From Ophiosphaerella korrae (taxonomy: Eukaryota; Ascomycota; Dothideomycetes; Pleosporales; Phaeosphaeriaceae): DNA of 64,000 nucleotides. Of this stretch, positions 1-13,233 are shown in pieces. Each line of letters opens with the position of its first letter. Positions within the stretch are counted from its first letter, which is position 1. The position numbers and the translations under genes are program-made. The notes below the pieces were generated by a model. The model had not been told where the DNA came from and did no database searches. It worked only from the letters and a program-made list of their open reading frames with translations. The stretch is taken from the NCBI GenBank assembly GCA_028456385.1, contig JALNQF010000099.1:104437-168436 (forward strand), read 5' to 3'.

Positions 1-2486
1 CTATGAAGTTCGGCATTTATTAGTCGCTCAATTTAAGGTTCTTCTTTGTTGTTACTTGATTCCTAGGAACTTCTGAGAGGCGTTGTGGGTAAGCGACGGT
101 TGAGCGAGTCGAGATTGCCAGCATTGGTTATGAGGCCAAGGACAAACAAACCTAAGCGTTGGCCACAAGACATTAGCGAAACCCCATCCACACCTTCGAC
201 ATATGTACGCCAGGGATATCACAGAAAAGTGCCTACTATCGCAGATATGCCAGAAAAAAAGCATGCGCTACTTGCCCCATAAGAGCATTCCATCATGCCA
301 CCACTAATGCGACAGCATGGATAGAATATCAACCGCATAGAATGTGCATTTGGCTGACTTATTACCAGTCGCGGTTCATCTATCCCTCGAGGACACCGTT
401 TGGCAGAAGGCAACAGCTAACCTCACTTGCATAGGGAATCGCTCTCTTATAACCCCGGCACAGCTTGCACGCCTCTCGATAGAGATCCCTCGCAAGACCG
501 TAGTTCTTGGTGGCGACCGAAATTGTGCGGCTGCATCTACTTATTCAACCCTTCGGGTCTATCGCTCTAGAAGCGTACAACGGTAAGCCTAGAGGATCGA
601 TCACAAAGGTTAAGACTAGTTACTGTCAGATACACACCTGCATCCAATGCGATGTTCATCATCGGGCTCAAACCTATGCAGTGATAGGCAATTTACTACA
701 AAAGAATGCCCAGGCAGCATCGATAAAACGCAGTGCACCTCTTTCCAAGTCATACACACCATGTCTTCTTGCCTATCCTGCGAGCGAACATTTAGTCCTA
801 CCTTACCATGGGGTGCGCAATACTCTACCGAGCACGAATACAACAAGGATTCCAAATTCCATGCTGGCAAATACAAGTCAGCGGGCTAGGCTATATTGCT
901 GGCAGGGGTGTGTGAAGACATGATGTTGTTGCGATGTGGTACCGTAGTTGAGATGTCGTTGTTCGAAGCGTGATGGGATGACCCATGTCTGCGCAGATTC
1001 CAGCCTAGCGCCCGGCCTCATCAGGCCGCACGAAGAGCCTTACATAGGCATGCGATCGTATGCGACGAATCGAAACCCGCTTTATAAACTGTATTCCTCA
1101 GATACTTTGGGTTACAGAGGCGCAAGGATCTATGTGCTATGTTCTGTAACCCAAGAAGCCGATATCGAAAATTGACAACTCGACATAGTACAGAAGCCGC
1201 GACGCACAAGATGTCGGTATTGAGTGCAAGGCAACAACGACAATCGCACGACACCCAAACACGAAGGTTTCCTGCAGTAACTCTGCTTGTATATGACATG
1301 GTTATGGTTTACTGACCGGACACCAAGGGCATGTGAACCACAGGACAACGGCTTTGAAACACGAATGATGCGTATAGGTACCGGACACAAGATCGCTACA
1401 CATCCAAGGTCAGCATAAATCCTGTAAGTCTCGAATATCAATAATATGCCGGATGAAGGGTCGTCTGGAAAAGGATACCAAAGCTGCCACGGCCGCCATG
1501 ACTATCGCACCTCTTTGGTAGGGATATCACCTAACGGAGAACAAAGTGGACAATATCTGTCCTTTCTAGTAAAAGATTCTGCTATTACTTAGAAAAAACC
1601 GCCTTGCCCAAGATGTTGCGAGGTATTGATAGGCGGGTTTTGATAGTTGTACTATCCGATCGAATTTCTTTTGCTTTTAACTATACCTCGTGGGCATGCC
1701 GTAAAACTATATATGGTATTGAAATTCTTAGTACAATGAATTAAGCCATCTTGCTATCTATCTGATAACAAAAAAGCAGCCGTGATATAGTAAAGCGTCC
1801 CGAAAACTCTATCCATTGTTGGAGTCCACGATTCTGATAGTCATGCTAGTAAGAAATCTCTCACAAACGGGTGCCATGAACAAGTCACTTTGAATACTTA
1901 AAGTATGATACCGATAAATCCCTTGAGAGTTTATGCCTGAGGTACTTGAAGTCTAGTAAGGATCGGCAACAACTTGTCTTACACGGAGGATGCAATGCAG
2001 ATGCATGGAAATTGGAGCTGAATTCATTCTACGGATAGGACGAGAAGCGTTGCTATCAACATGTATCTATTCCTGTCCGCGCATCAAGCATAATGCCACA
2101 AGGTAGCTGCAAGCTGCGCTGTACATTGTTTATAGACGTTTAATCTAAGTAGCAATGTATCTGACAACTAGCATAGGCCTTGCAGCCGCTAGTACTCACT
2201 GATACCAGTACTTCAAGTCCGGGGCAATATTGTGTATGCGATGTGTCTGTGTTGATTGGCGATCTTTCTCGGTGGTGCGTCGGCGGGCAAGGCAAGAAGT
2301 TGGTGTTTGAGTTCGTAGGTGCGATATCGCTCGGATGGGTATCGGCGACAGGTCGTGTTCGGCGTAGAGTTGCTGTTGCTATAGATTCGAGAAGACTGAA
2401 AAGAAGGCAATGCGTAGATGGTTGGTTCGAAGAATCTGCAAGGCATTATCATTTTGTCCAAACGGCTTTCGAGATTATCTGATAAT

Positions 2487-2904
2487 GTTCGCATCAGGTA
2501 GACCCCAAGGCTGTACCTTGGGAGGTCATGCAGTTTTAACATCGAGGCCTCAAGAGCACCACTCAAACTGTTCTAAAACCCATCCTCTGCGAACGAGATG
2601 TAATGTATTGGTAGGCAGGAGTGTAATAAGGAAGGGAACTTAACTTTGTTTGGAGAGAGCATGAGTGTGGTATTGTCGAGTTAACTGACCGAGGAAATCT
2701 AACCGAGGAATTACTGTGGGTTCAGAAAACGTGTAACGTACTTGGCTTCTAGTGACGTTCGCATCAGAAGGATTCATGTGTGCAGTATTTTTGGTGTGAT
2801 CATTGGCCTCAAGAGCGCCATTCAGCCCGTTCTGTATTTCATCTCTTGCGAACGAGATGGATCAGCGTAGACGGAAGGGGATATAAAGGCAACTTAACTT
2901 TGTT
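2487..2904. repeat. diverged direct duplication (two copies of about 150-160 bp)
   Basis: Copies at 2487-2650 and 2757-2904 share the same order of blocks: an opening GTTCGCATCAG, a middle GGCCTCAAGAGC, a TGCGAACGAGATG block, and a closing AACTTAACTTTGTT. Within each copy GTTCGCA near the left end and TGCGAAC about 100 bases later form a 7-bp inverted pair, so each unit could fold back on itself. The copies are clearly diverged outside these blocks. No coding content was seen. It may be an old tandem duplication or two insertions of a small element. Confidence 0.65.
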
Positions 2905-3383
2905 CCGAAACCCTGGGACTCGAATGCAGGTGCCTTGACTCGAGTTTATTGTAATATCGAGAGCAGGTTGTCTGTAGATACGTTAATAAGGATTATGAGG
3001 CAGACAAAGTAAGAGGTTAATGCATGAGCTTTTATATCAGAGGTTTAGCTTGTGTAGATAGACGCTGATCATGAAATCCATACTCGAAAGTAGGTTATTT
3101 CAGACGTTCTAGAAGCTTCATCACAAGGTAGGGAGTAACAAAGTGGCAAGCCTTACCTTTGACTAATTGCAATTTGTTGAAAGCGTGGTCCAAGTAGCTT
3201 TACAGAAGCAGCAAGGAGCCTATACAAGCGTTAGCGGTGAAAGTAGAATATAGAACGTAGAATGGTGAGTGTGAAGTGTTGGTTGGCTCAGAGGGTTAGC
3301 TAACATCATCGACGACCTCGACAGAGCCAAAAACTCTATCGTGCTGTCTCTGTGTAGTATCTTATTGCATCATTGCCATTCGT

Positions 3384-3410
3384 AGTGGACAGTGGACAGT
3401 GGACAGTGGA
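3384..3410. repeat. 7-bp tandem repeat, about four units
   Basis: The unit AGTGGAC is repeated almost four times without interruption. It is a simple minisatellite in non-coding sequence. Confidence 0.9.
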
Positions 3411-6400
3411 GCTTACCTTTGCGGAGTCGCGGCCGAAGGATGCTTTTGCCATACTCTTTCGAGTTCTTAATAAGGAGGTATCTGCATAATTATTGTTAGC
3501 TTTGACTATCAATCGTGTCGCGTGCGAAGTCTTGTTGTTGAGGCGTGCTCAGAAGTCAAGTGTAAACATAACAGCTCAAAGGCTGGTCTTTAAACGATAC
3601 AGTAATAAAGGTTCATCATCGAATGCGCAATGCTTAGGAGACGAGCTAACATACCTTTCGATAGCTGTGGGCCAGAGGTGGTGGGCCAAAAAGATGTGGG
3701 AGACGGAGAAGGTATCGCATAAGTAGGCGCGGTTGTTGTTGTTGAAGGAAAAGTTTTAAGGCAGCCAAGGGAGGTGAAGAACCCTTATATGCTAGCGCGA
3801 ACGCGTAGGGCACGTCATGCAAGGACTCTTCTGGAAAACCTATATTCACTTTGACTCCGCTCTCGGAGGGACGTTGTTGCCTTGACCCCGCTATCAAATT
3901 TGGTGGGTACGTGCACAGGTAATCAAGCTTGCTGTAGCTACAGCCGACAGGCTCTGTAAGTAGTAGCTTCACAGTTATTTTTCCAGGAGATTCAATAAAC
4001 TTGCGCCCAAGAGGCTCTCATACTTATTCTAGTCTCGAACTGTGTCCGTAAGTTACCTTAACAGCAGTTAATTTGCAACTACATAAGATTTACAGTCATC
4101 AACCATGTTAATTTAAAACCGATTACAGAACGAACAACAGCACCTGGCCAACTGCCAAGCCCGCACCCTCCATGAAATCCAAAAACATCTTGCAGCTGGC
4201 CATAACCAGAGCTCTCCACAATTCCAAAAATCGAGGTTTCGGTGGGCCACTGGCCCAGTTCGAATGAGGTGGCTTGAATTTGCCATAGGGTGGCTGTTAG
4301 GACCGGAAAAATTGTCACTCCTGAAGCAGAGGACCTGGAACTAGTAAACCTCGTTTGTGCCTTGATATTTGACCCTTGTATACAAACTTTGTCTTGCGTG
4401 TGTCATGTCATCTGCGTCCGCGCAGTCGAATCACTACAGCCCCCAACGGCAGGCGGGTGGCTCATCGATGCGGCCAAGCTGCTCCATACATCCAGGGCTG
4501 TTGCCAGAAGCACGTTGCGCTGCGCTCGTCCTAGCTCGAATCTTACAACAAAACCTTGACACTCACCCGTGCCGTCAAAAATCAGACCGACGGCGTTACG
4601 CTTACGGCCGGCAGCCGCCGTAGCCATTGTGTTGTCGGAGTATGCGAGGGCTGCAGCAGCGCGGGCACATGAAGACGTGGGAGGGGAGGGTGAGATGCGC
4701 CTGTAGAAATAAAGAAGGAGTTGCACTGTGGGGCAATCCTACTGTATCCAACTATAGTAAAGGTATAAACTACCTAGTGTCAAGAGGGTACTTGTTGGGC
4801 GATGGGGGATTTGAAGGCCAGTTGAAGCATGCAACATGGATAGAATAGGAATATCCAAGTTGTTGCTTATTCAAGCTGGAATTCAATACGTATCAGTAGA
4901 AGCGTTGAAACAGATTATCATTGTTATTGCTCAAATACCAGTCACCCTGCTGCAACTGCCAATATCCTTCAAGAGCAGGCGTTCACCTCCAATATGCTAC
5001 CTCACGTGCACTAAGAATCCCGGCTATTCTACAAGCTAATGGAATCACAGAGATCGCGCTAGAGACGAGCACTGAGAAAATCACATGACTCCAGGCCTGT
5101 GCATTCCTCTGGGTAGGTATATAAAACCTCCACCCCCCTCCTCCAACGAAGTTTCCTTTATCCACAAGCTGCACTCATACTTGTAGAGGCTTGGCTTCTC
5201 TCCTCGAATAGGTGGGTGCGGTCGTTTTTCTTACTTTCAATTTTTGAAACCCGACTTTGGCTCACTGGGCTTGCTCATAGTCATCGTCACAGTGTCGCCT
5301 CTATTGCACTACCTGAGGTGTACGCGAACCTTTTTTCATTGAGACATTTGGCTTCTGCTAGATGCTTGAGGAAGAAGCTGTGTTTTGGGTTTCTTGTGAT
5401 GTACTGCGGTCTCCATACTACTTAGCTTTACCTACCCTACCTATAATCCACAACCTGCGCTGTAACCAGTGTGTAGTCTAGGCCACGGTATAACTGCCTT
5501 TTGCTAATTTCGTATTTAGATTGATTCGCCATGTCTTCAATACTCACGATACTCGTAATACCAATGCGTCAAAGACAGACCACAGTAACAATCCCCAGAT
5601 GCTGTGGCGCCTCGTCCATCGAAGATACTTTAGGAGCATTGCTAGAGCTGAGGGAGCTTTCAAAGCGCTGTTTATAATAGAAAATTACTTGACGTATTGA
5701 ACTAGAGGATGTCTAAAACGGATTGTGTCTACCCCAGCTTCGTAGATCTGCGTTTCTATACCAACATCATACATACCATCATGATAACCAACATAATATT
5801 CTTCGACTTTCTTACTATAAGGAGAGTTTATAAGAATTCCCGAACGTAACAATAGGGCTGATTACCTGTTCTTTGCACGCGTCTCCGGTCAGGCTAGTTG
5901 TTCAGCAATAATACCGAGATTTCATCCTCAACTTCGTCCAACCAAACAGAAGTTCGCACGTCACTACGCCTTGCGACCAACCTTGTATAGCGCGCAAACC
6001 AGATTAAGCAGATTCAAGTACAATGCGCACATCCCAAGGCGCACTTTTTGACATATTTTGTACTACTCAAAGTTGTGCTAGCTTCTATTCGAAGAAAGGC
6101 CCTCGTCTAGTCAATGAGCTGACACAGCGCGGTAAACAGACACCAGCATAGTTTCCAGGCGAGACCTCGGGAGCCTTTAACCTTATAGGTGGCGCCTAGA
6201 TTGCACTTTAGCACTAGCTATCGCCTGGGGGCTCGACGCCATATACGTTCTACTAAAAGTCATAGCCGAACGTAAACCATAAGCCCTGAGCCGAGTACTC
6301 AAGATACTGCCTATCCTTTCAAGCCTCGAGATAATATTGAGCAGCGGCTCAAAGCCAAAGGGAGCGCTCCGCAGCTACGAGAAGAGGTAAGTCAGCCAAC

Positions 6401-8151
6401 ACCAGAGATAAGGCTGCCACAGCATCGTCACGGGCAACACGCCTATTTTCAGCTTTGCTATGGCAGCCAGAAACGGTCGCCGGGTTATCCAAGGCTAAAG
6501 CGCTCGTATAGAAAACGGTGGAGAAAAAGTCGACCAAGTCGAAGATGTCAGGCTTCACCAAAAGCTTCTACTTCACCTCGGCCTTCAAGTTCGGGCGGCA
6601 CGCTCGCCACAACTCTGACGACCTGGACGCTAGCTTCAGGTGCGTCACGGCCATAGCAAGACGGGTACTTGGAGCCTGGGTAAGCTCGTTTCACTAATCG
6701 AAGAGGCCCTGAAAGCCCAGAGCTAAAGGAAGTGAAGAAATGCCGCAGAGGAGGCGCAAGCACGGAAGAGTACAACGCGTGGGCGGCGCAGCTGGCGCAA
6801 TGGTACGTTATGCGTCGCAAACTAGCACGAAGCTTTATGTTCGCGGAGCTCGAGTCACGATACAAAACAGAGGACAACACTTCCTATGTCGAGTACATTA
6901 CAATGTCAACCATACCAACAAAAGGTTACGCATGATCAAGCAGTAGGTACGGATAGAAGTCGAATATGAACACCAGGTATCTACAACAAAAACCTTTCAT
7001 CATACTGGATACTGACTTTTAGCAGTAGCCGATACGAAACAGCGACTCCACGATCGCGATCGAGTGACCCTACCTGGAGCGCAAATTAAGTATCTCAGGC
7101 AATAGCTCCAATTTCAATGTCCAGCTCATGCGTACAAATGCGCAACTCAAATACAGAAAGTTCACAAATCGCCTAGCTTCCATCGGAAGACAGTTGGATA
7201 AACCTTAGTAGATAGACCCTTTTCATGCTAAGAATTTATTGGCAAGACATGATGAGCTGAAGACAAAGCATGGTGGAATAGTGCATATATATATCAGACC
7301 CTGTTGAATGACGGCAAACTTCTAGGGCAAAGGAATCGGATAGGACATACCGAAGGCTGTATAATCTCAAGACTTTTGGATCGACCTTTGACGCTCCTAT
7401 CGGTGCTCATCTACAGTTTAGGCCATTTCGCGGTAGTGGAGGAGTACTTTGATAGATTGCAATAGACCATAGATTAGGTTATTACCCGACCCAAGTGCAA
7501 AACCAGGCTTCCAATTCACGGCTCACAAGTGCGTAGACTAGCTTCAATTTCCTTTTGATATCGAAAGCTACTGTAGGTACTATCTACAAAACCTGCGTAA
7601 TTAAATATGGTCTTGTGACGTAAACATACGGTGCGAGCAAACGGAAGTGAGCACAAATTTTCCCTTCTGATGCTGCTCCTCGTTTACTCTTCCACTACAC
7701 ATTGTAAATACAGGAAACCAAGGTAATCGAATGTCTTATGGCATATTCGAGTACTCTTGTAAATTACATCTCCTCGATTAAATGCACTAAGCTGGAAGGT
7801 TTGGCGCCATACTGTTGGGCATGGTCTCGGCCCTCTGTCTGTAGTCATGCGTTTACTCTTCTGCGACATTTCTTCATACTGCTACCTAATCAGGTCTCGA
7901 GTTCTTTGCTAATCGGGCAGATACCTCACCAAGCATCCTGCAGCCCGAGATCGCCCTACAAAGAATATCCACTACCCTACCAATGTTTCGCCATTTCAGC
8001 CAAAGCCCGATACTTGCTACCTATGCTACCTTCCACACCCGAACACCAAGCTGTGCGCCTCCTCGGCGCTGCTCATTTTACGACACATCGAAACCTTCGC
8101 AAAATATCACGAGAAGAATCTTGCCGACCAATAACTTCATATGCACCAGAC

Positions 8152-8181
8152 AACACCAAGAACAACACCAAGAACAACACC
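8152..8181. repeat. 12-bp tandem repeat, 2.5 units
   Basis: The unit AACACCAAGAAC is repeated two and a half times in non-coding sequence. Confidence 0.9.
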
Positions 8182-8774
8182 TGAGAACGTGGTAGTGTAC
8201 GGATTATACCACAACACCCGATCACGAGTGGTAGCAAGATAGGGGACGGCAGGCCAGATACATGAAGGTTTATGGGGATTAGAGCGCTTGGATGGGCAGT
8301 GGGCAATGGGATAATGTTGCACAGATACACGGCAAATACTTCTACATAGGTTCTAAGGCACAGGCTAAACCTTAGGGTAATACAAATGTACATCGGATGT
8401 CTGACCATCGGCACACCTGTGGCAGCATGCTGAGATTGCGATTAGACATCATCTCTGTCAATGACATAGTAACAAGACATCATTTGGGCTACCTGGTTAT
8501 TTTTTACTTCTCACAGCGTAGGTCGCAGACCAGATACACAAGATGACACTTGGATAACGAAACATTGGGGGTCTGCCCTGGTAGCACGGTACAATATACT
8601 AGGAAACCGGAACACAGCTACAGGCATCAGCTCAGATCCTGTGAACGTTTACGAAATCGAAGGTATGTTTCGATAGATGAGATCAAATGAAAGTGTGATT
8701 TCCTGAGAACTATGAAGAGAATTCTGCATCTACACTACTATCGTAGCTAGAGTGTTCTAGTAACACCTCGCGGA

Positions 8775-9442
8775 TTACCCCCTTCCTTTCTTTCTATGTG
8801 ACGTTGAGCAAACTAAATCGAAGTTGATTGACGAGTTATCTTCAAATGATGAAGTGTCACTTACCGTCTCAATTCCACAGCCTGGCCAACATATGGTGCC
8901 ATCCAGGCAGCGACATTTCGCCTGCTCTCGCGGCACGTCCTGATCCTTTTCTGAATGTTGAGAACCCATTTTACGGCCTCCTTATCTGAGATGGCAAAAG
9001 CCCATCCGGGGGCGCTAGGATTCTCATCGATGATGGTGTTTTGCGCAATTGTATTGCGAAATAGGCGATCATAGGTGCTCAGACACGCTATAGAAAACGG
9101 ACTTGGAGGCGGAAATGGACCTTCACCCTGGGGGATGCCTGGCATGCTAACAATTGCCATATCTGGCGAAGGAGTTGGCATTGTTGACATAATGGGGTTG
9201 GCTGTGAAAGTGTTAGTTTGAGAAAAAAGCTGATTTCTTTGCTTTGACTTACAACTCCAAGCTACTACTTCACTAACATAATCTTTGAGCAAACTGCAAG
9301 ATCTCTCCTCCAAGATATAAGCCTGATCATACTGGCCAAACCAAGAGATAACTGCCTCAAAGTAGTCAAGCCAATCAAAGTAACTGGTGAGACTAGGGTC
9401 TTCGCGGGGGAAGCTGGAGTCGGTAAGAGCGGGGAAAGACAT
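8775..9442 (-). CDS. unknown protein, three exons, 181 aa
   Basis: Not recognised. The model has ATG at 9442, introns at 9202-9252 (51 nt; GTAAGT donor, CTAAC branch site, CACAG acceptor) and 8794-8864 (71 nt; GTAAGT donor, CTCAAC then CATAG), and stop at 8775. The exons total 546 nt, an exact number of codons, which supports the model. The N-terminal 60 residues are acidic and aromatic (Phe/Trp/Tyr-rich, including FDWLDYFEAV). A Pro-rich middle and a basic C-terminal half (KRIRTCRESRR) follow. No signal peptide or membrane segment was seen. The first intron is a multiple of three with no stop, so unspliced mRNA would still be translated with 17 extra residues. It stands alone, with no obvious partner. 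The splice structure gives fair confidence that it is real; its function is unknown. Confidence 0.6.
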
Positions 9443-10723
9443 TGTTGCTGTGGGTATGGAGAAAGTGGGCGAAATATTGGTGGGCGTGGAGCTGGTATGC
9501 AGGTGTATGGCGCTGAAGATGCCTTGGAAGAGGGGAGGGTTAGTTGGTGGGGGTGGACAGTTTATATACTAGGGCAGATGAATCTAACAAGGAGTGCAAA
9601 CGGAGGTGAGAATTTTGTGAAGTTGTGTATAAAAGTCACGGTATTGTGAGCACTAGCAAAACGGCCACTTTGTACTTAAAATAGGGTAAGAAAGCTACTG
9701 AAATAGGCAAAGCCGTGGCCTAACTAGGAGAAATTACATTCACTTAAACTTGTACACAAGATGGGATAGAGATGCAGCAGACAGACTCCTATCTGCTTAA
9801 CCGTACCTAGGCGCCTAGGTAGCGGGCTTGTGAATGGCCAATCTACTCTTCAAAAGAACCTCAGCGGCCCTCTATTCCCTCCCTCTTTCCTACATGGCAT
9901 AGCATGGTAAGGCTCCCACTATACTCAGGTACGTAATTAGAGACTTTTCAACACATATTTGACTAACCTACCCCAGCGGCGCGAAATAAAGCATTGATAT
10001 AGCTAACCTCAACAGGTCTTTCTCTAGATCTAACTACCCGATTTTCAACTATCGCCTCAACAGCATTTTTTCTTCAGTATTAAACTCTCCCTCCTCTTCA
10101 AAAGGTGCAGTACAACAAATAGCTAATAGCACAATAAGGCTTTTAAGGCATTCTATTGAGATTATTCGGCGCATTTCTGACTGATCTGCTCCAGTAATCT
10201 CAAATACAACACCGTCATCATTGCCACTGCTTCGTTGCCGCCAACACTCGAGAACGCCCGCAACCAACAACCTCACCGAGCCCTTACAAAAGCACCTCGC
10301 CCCCCACCGATGCCTTAGCAACCCGTTGCTTTCAGCCTCACTCGAAAGCGGACGCTCAATGCCAGGGTCCATAGCAGCTTGGAGCCCACTAGATGATGAT
10401 CAGCCATAGTCGACTGATCTTCACACAGTCTCAACGGATCCTCGCCTCCCCTCCCGACTTGGCAGATTCTTACCTTCGATCACAGAACATTCTCACCTTC
10501 AGTTTCAATGGCATGACCGCGTTACCAATTCTCACAAGGATATGCAGGTTTGACTAGCAGGTACTATAATAGACAGCAAGCAACTAACAACTTCGCAGAT
10601 ACTCGTTACATTGTGAACTCCTGCTCCACGTCCTACAAACAATTTTACCCGCACATGTACTTTACTAATTTGTCCAGTCTCGATGCTCAAACCACGGTGC
10701 TTCCCCTGCTCCGGCCACCCAGG
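9443..10723. other. intergenic, one doubtful reading frame
   Basis: There is no supported gene. A 107-codon frame on the minus strand (10372 to 10049) has a mixed composition with no recognised motif and overlaps a 62-codon frame on the opposite strand. It lacks family resemblance and splice partners, so it is not called. The stretch also holds the promoter side of the 8775-9442 gene and the 3' side of the carboxypeptidase. Confidence 0.5.
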
Positions 10724-13233
10724 CTATGCTTCAAGCCAGTCTGCCGCGGCATCAATCGACCGACTCGCAATTCCAATCCACTTCTTCAGCGCCGCATCAT
10801 CCTTCTCGTCAATCCCTTCCACAATGCCTGGGAACGTAGCACCAGCATACCCAGTCCACTTCCCTGGCGCAAAGACAACATGCTTGAACCAAGGCCGGCC
10901 ATCAAGCCCCGCCGGATACAAGAACTTCCGCTCCAACAGCTTGTATTTCGTATTGATGTTACGAATTGCGAGGTAAAGCTTGAGTTTCTCCCATGGCTTC
11001 CACCATGGTATGTCGTTGTGGTAGTATTCATACAGAAGCTGGGCTGCAGTGGCGTCGTGGATCGTGGCGGCAAACCGGAAATGCGATACAGAACGCTCAA
11101 GTGATCCCCAGAGATCGCTTTCTTCGATGCCGTGTCCTGCTTCATGCGCCTTTTGTTTGACACTGCTGACATATCTCTCCAGGCCAATACTGTACTCAGT
11201 AGCGTTGAGCTGCAACACCGGAGTCTCCACGAGGCGCGCGGCAACCAGTGCCCATACCTTCGCAATTGCAGCATGATACTCGAAACTTGGATCTCCGAAG
11301 CGTTTCATCCAGTCGAATGAGTCATAATTGCTGTGGTAATGATATATGGCTGAGTTGGGCCCAAAAGTAAAGCCCATGTCAATGGATGGTATGCCGGCGA
11401 AATCCTGGAATGCGGTGAAATCGCTACCCGAACCCATGGTGGCAATGTGTTTGTCCCATACATCGTACACAGATTGGCCATGGACAGTCTGATTCGGGGA
11501 GGAGACCAGTTGCACTACAAACAGTGAGCCAGCTGACTGAGATATAGGTTAGGGAAACTTACAGGCTTCCTGGACAACTTGATTTAGCAAAGGTGCCGCT
11601 GATAACTTGAAGTGCGGTCCGTTTGTCCCTACATCCACGTTCAAGTACGCGACTGCAGAACCTGATAGCCAAGGAAGATATTCCTCGACCCATTCCGTGC
11701 TGCCGACTAACCCATACTCTTCGCCATCCCAGCTAGCGAGCACGATCGTCCGCAGTGGCTTCCAGCCGTTCTGCAACGCCAGACCAAAGCTCCTGATCAC
11801 CTCATTAAACGCCGCAGAGCCGCTATTCGGGTCCCCAGCTCCTCCGGCAATCCAAGCATCACGATGGTTTCCTAAAACGATGACCTCATCTGGCAGTGTA
11901 CCATTGATGATTCCGATGACATTCCAAAGCGGAGTTGTTACATACTCTTGTTCGTTGACAAGATTCAAGAGTGCGCTATCTGGGGAAGGCCCGATGTTGT
12001 ATTTGACACCTTTGTAGCCCAAGCCACCGCCCTGCCAGTGCTCGTTGAACGAAGAAGCTTTTGGTCCGTGACCATTAAGTGCCTGAAGGAGAGGAACAGC
12101 ATCTTTATATGAAATGGGAATGGAAGGTATGTGTGGAATGGCATGGTCGACAGGCTGACGTGGCGCTCCAGGTTTCGAAGGGTAGCCAGGTGTGGTAGGA
12201 TCGCCCGGAGCAAAGCCTGCACCATCGTCAGTCCCTGCCATCGACCAAAAAATGACATTTACTTACTCAGAAATTGAACGCTGCCGCGTTGCACACTGCT
12301 TGGCTGTCTAGCCGGTCCCTGAGGATACGTCGCTTTGCCGTTCCTCTCAGTAACATCTCCATCATCCCCTGGATCCGAGTAGATGACGATACCGACCATG
12401 CCTAATTCTTGCGCGCGCTTGACTTTCAAGCCTCGGAAGACGCCTCCATACTTCGCCAGTGCGATCTTACCAGCCAGACTAATATTTGTTGCCCGCAGCT
12501 CCTCGAAGTCCTTATAAGTACCGTAATTGACGAAGACATATGGTGCTGTGACATTGCCGGATGCACTGTAGCCATGAAATGTGGGGATACGGTCGGTGAG
12601 TTTGCTCGTTTCATCTTCATCTAAGACGTCTTCTTCCAGGCACGCTTCGAACTGCACCTTCCATTCTCCTTCGATTGTTGGCAGGGCAACCGAATGCTCA
12701 TCGCCCTTCTTACTCCTTTCCAAGAGCGCCAATCGATGGCCCTTTGGATAGTTGATGTAGACATCATAGTCCACAATCAGACTGTTCTCGATGCCAAAGT
12801 CTCGCCACCTATCCAATGTCCAGAGCGCTTGGCTGAGATTCTTTCCGGCCAGATGTGGCCCGCTGGTATAGTATCTACTCCATTCCCTTGCTTGATTTGC
12901 ATCTGGAGCACTCAGAAGAATGCTCTGCAGCTCTTCATATTCCAGCGCCGTCTTGCCCAGCCATCCTGCTGGTATTCGTGTGGTGGATAACAGCGAGTGT
13001 TCCGAGGCGGACGTGGGTTCGTGGGAGTGGTCAAATGGGCCAAAGCCGAATAATAGGACTGCTGCTATGCCTCCGATGAGCACGACTGTGGTAAGAAGTG
13101 TGGTGCAGAAGAAGCGTAGTCGATGATGTGGATACCGATCGCGGTGAGGCCGGATGTCTACGCGCTGGATGAGAGGCGTGCGTTCGTCGGGCATGTCGCA
13201 CGCAGGTTTCTCATTGCTCGCAAGAAGCTGCAT
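10724..13233 (-). CDS. M28-family glutamate carboxypeptidase / transferrin receptor-like protein
   Basis: A type II membrane metallopeptidase like glutamate carboxypeptidase II (NAALADase) and yeast Vps70/Tre1-2. Introns are 12217-12266 (50 nt, CTGAC branch site) and 11515-11562 (48 nt); the joined product is 803 aa. An N-terminal cytoplasmic tail and one membrane segment (about residues 41-65) come first. A PA domain follows (FVNYGTYKDF, GKIALAKYGGVFRGLKVKRA), leading into FLSFAPGDPTTPGYPS across the first splice junction. The zinc-peptidase core then shows GNHRDAW (His), GDPNSGSAA (Asp), SWDGEEYGLVGSTEW (catalytic and zinc Glu), NVDVG (Asp) and YHYHSNYDS (His). These match the five zinc ligands of the family, so activity is likely. 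A C-terminal TFR-type dimerisation domain completes it. A second Met 13 residues in (MPDERTPLIQ) is an alternative start. Location is inferred as vacuole, endosome or cell surface. Confidence 0.93.

Larger units (their letters stand above)
1..8774. other. gene-poor left flank, no supported gene
   Basis: About 8.8 kb without a reading frame that looks coding. The longest open stretches (about 60-150 codons) overlap on both strands, have no recognisable domain, no conserved splice pattern and no sustained codon bias. The 6350-6950 stretch is locally GC-richer, with open frames on both strands, and could be a relic of a mobile element, but no transposase, integrase or gag motif was recognised. 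Short repeats inside this region are listed separately. A non-coding RNA gene or a heavily decayed element cannot be excluded. Confidence 0.6.

Noticed and set aside
3384..3410. Short tandem repeats considered as a CRISPR array
   Set aside because: Units are 7 bp without spacers and the genome is eukaryotic.
6349..6946. Overlapping frames on both strands in a GC-richer patch, first suspected to be a transposon protein
   Set aside because: No transposase, integrase, reverse transcriptase or gag signature could be read in any frame.
12235..12266. 32-nt first intron in the carboxypeptidase gene
   Set aside because: Too short; the acceptor at 12217 gives 50 nt and restores the family motif FLSFAPGDPTTPGYPS.
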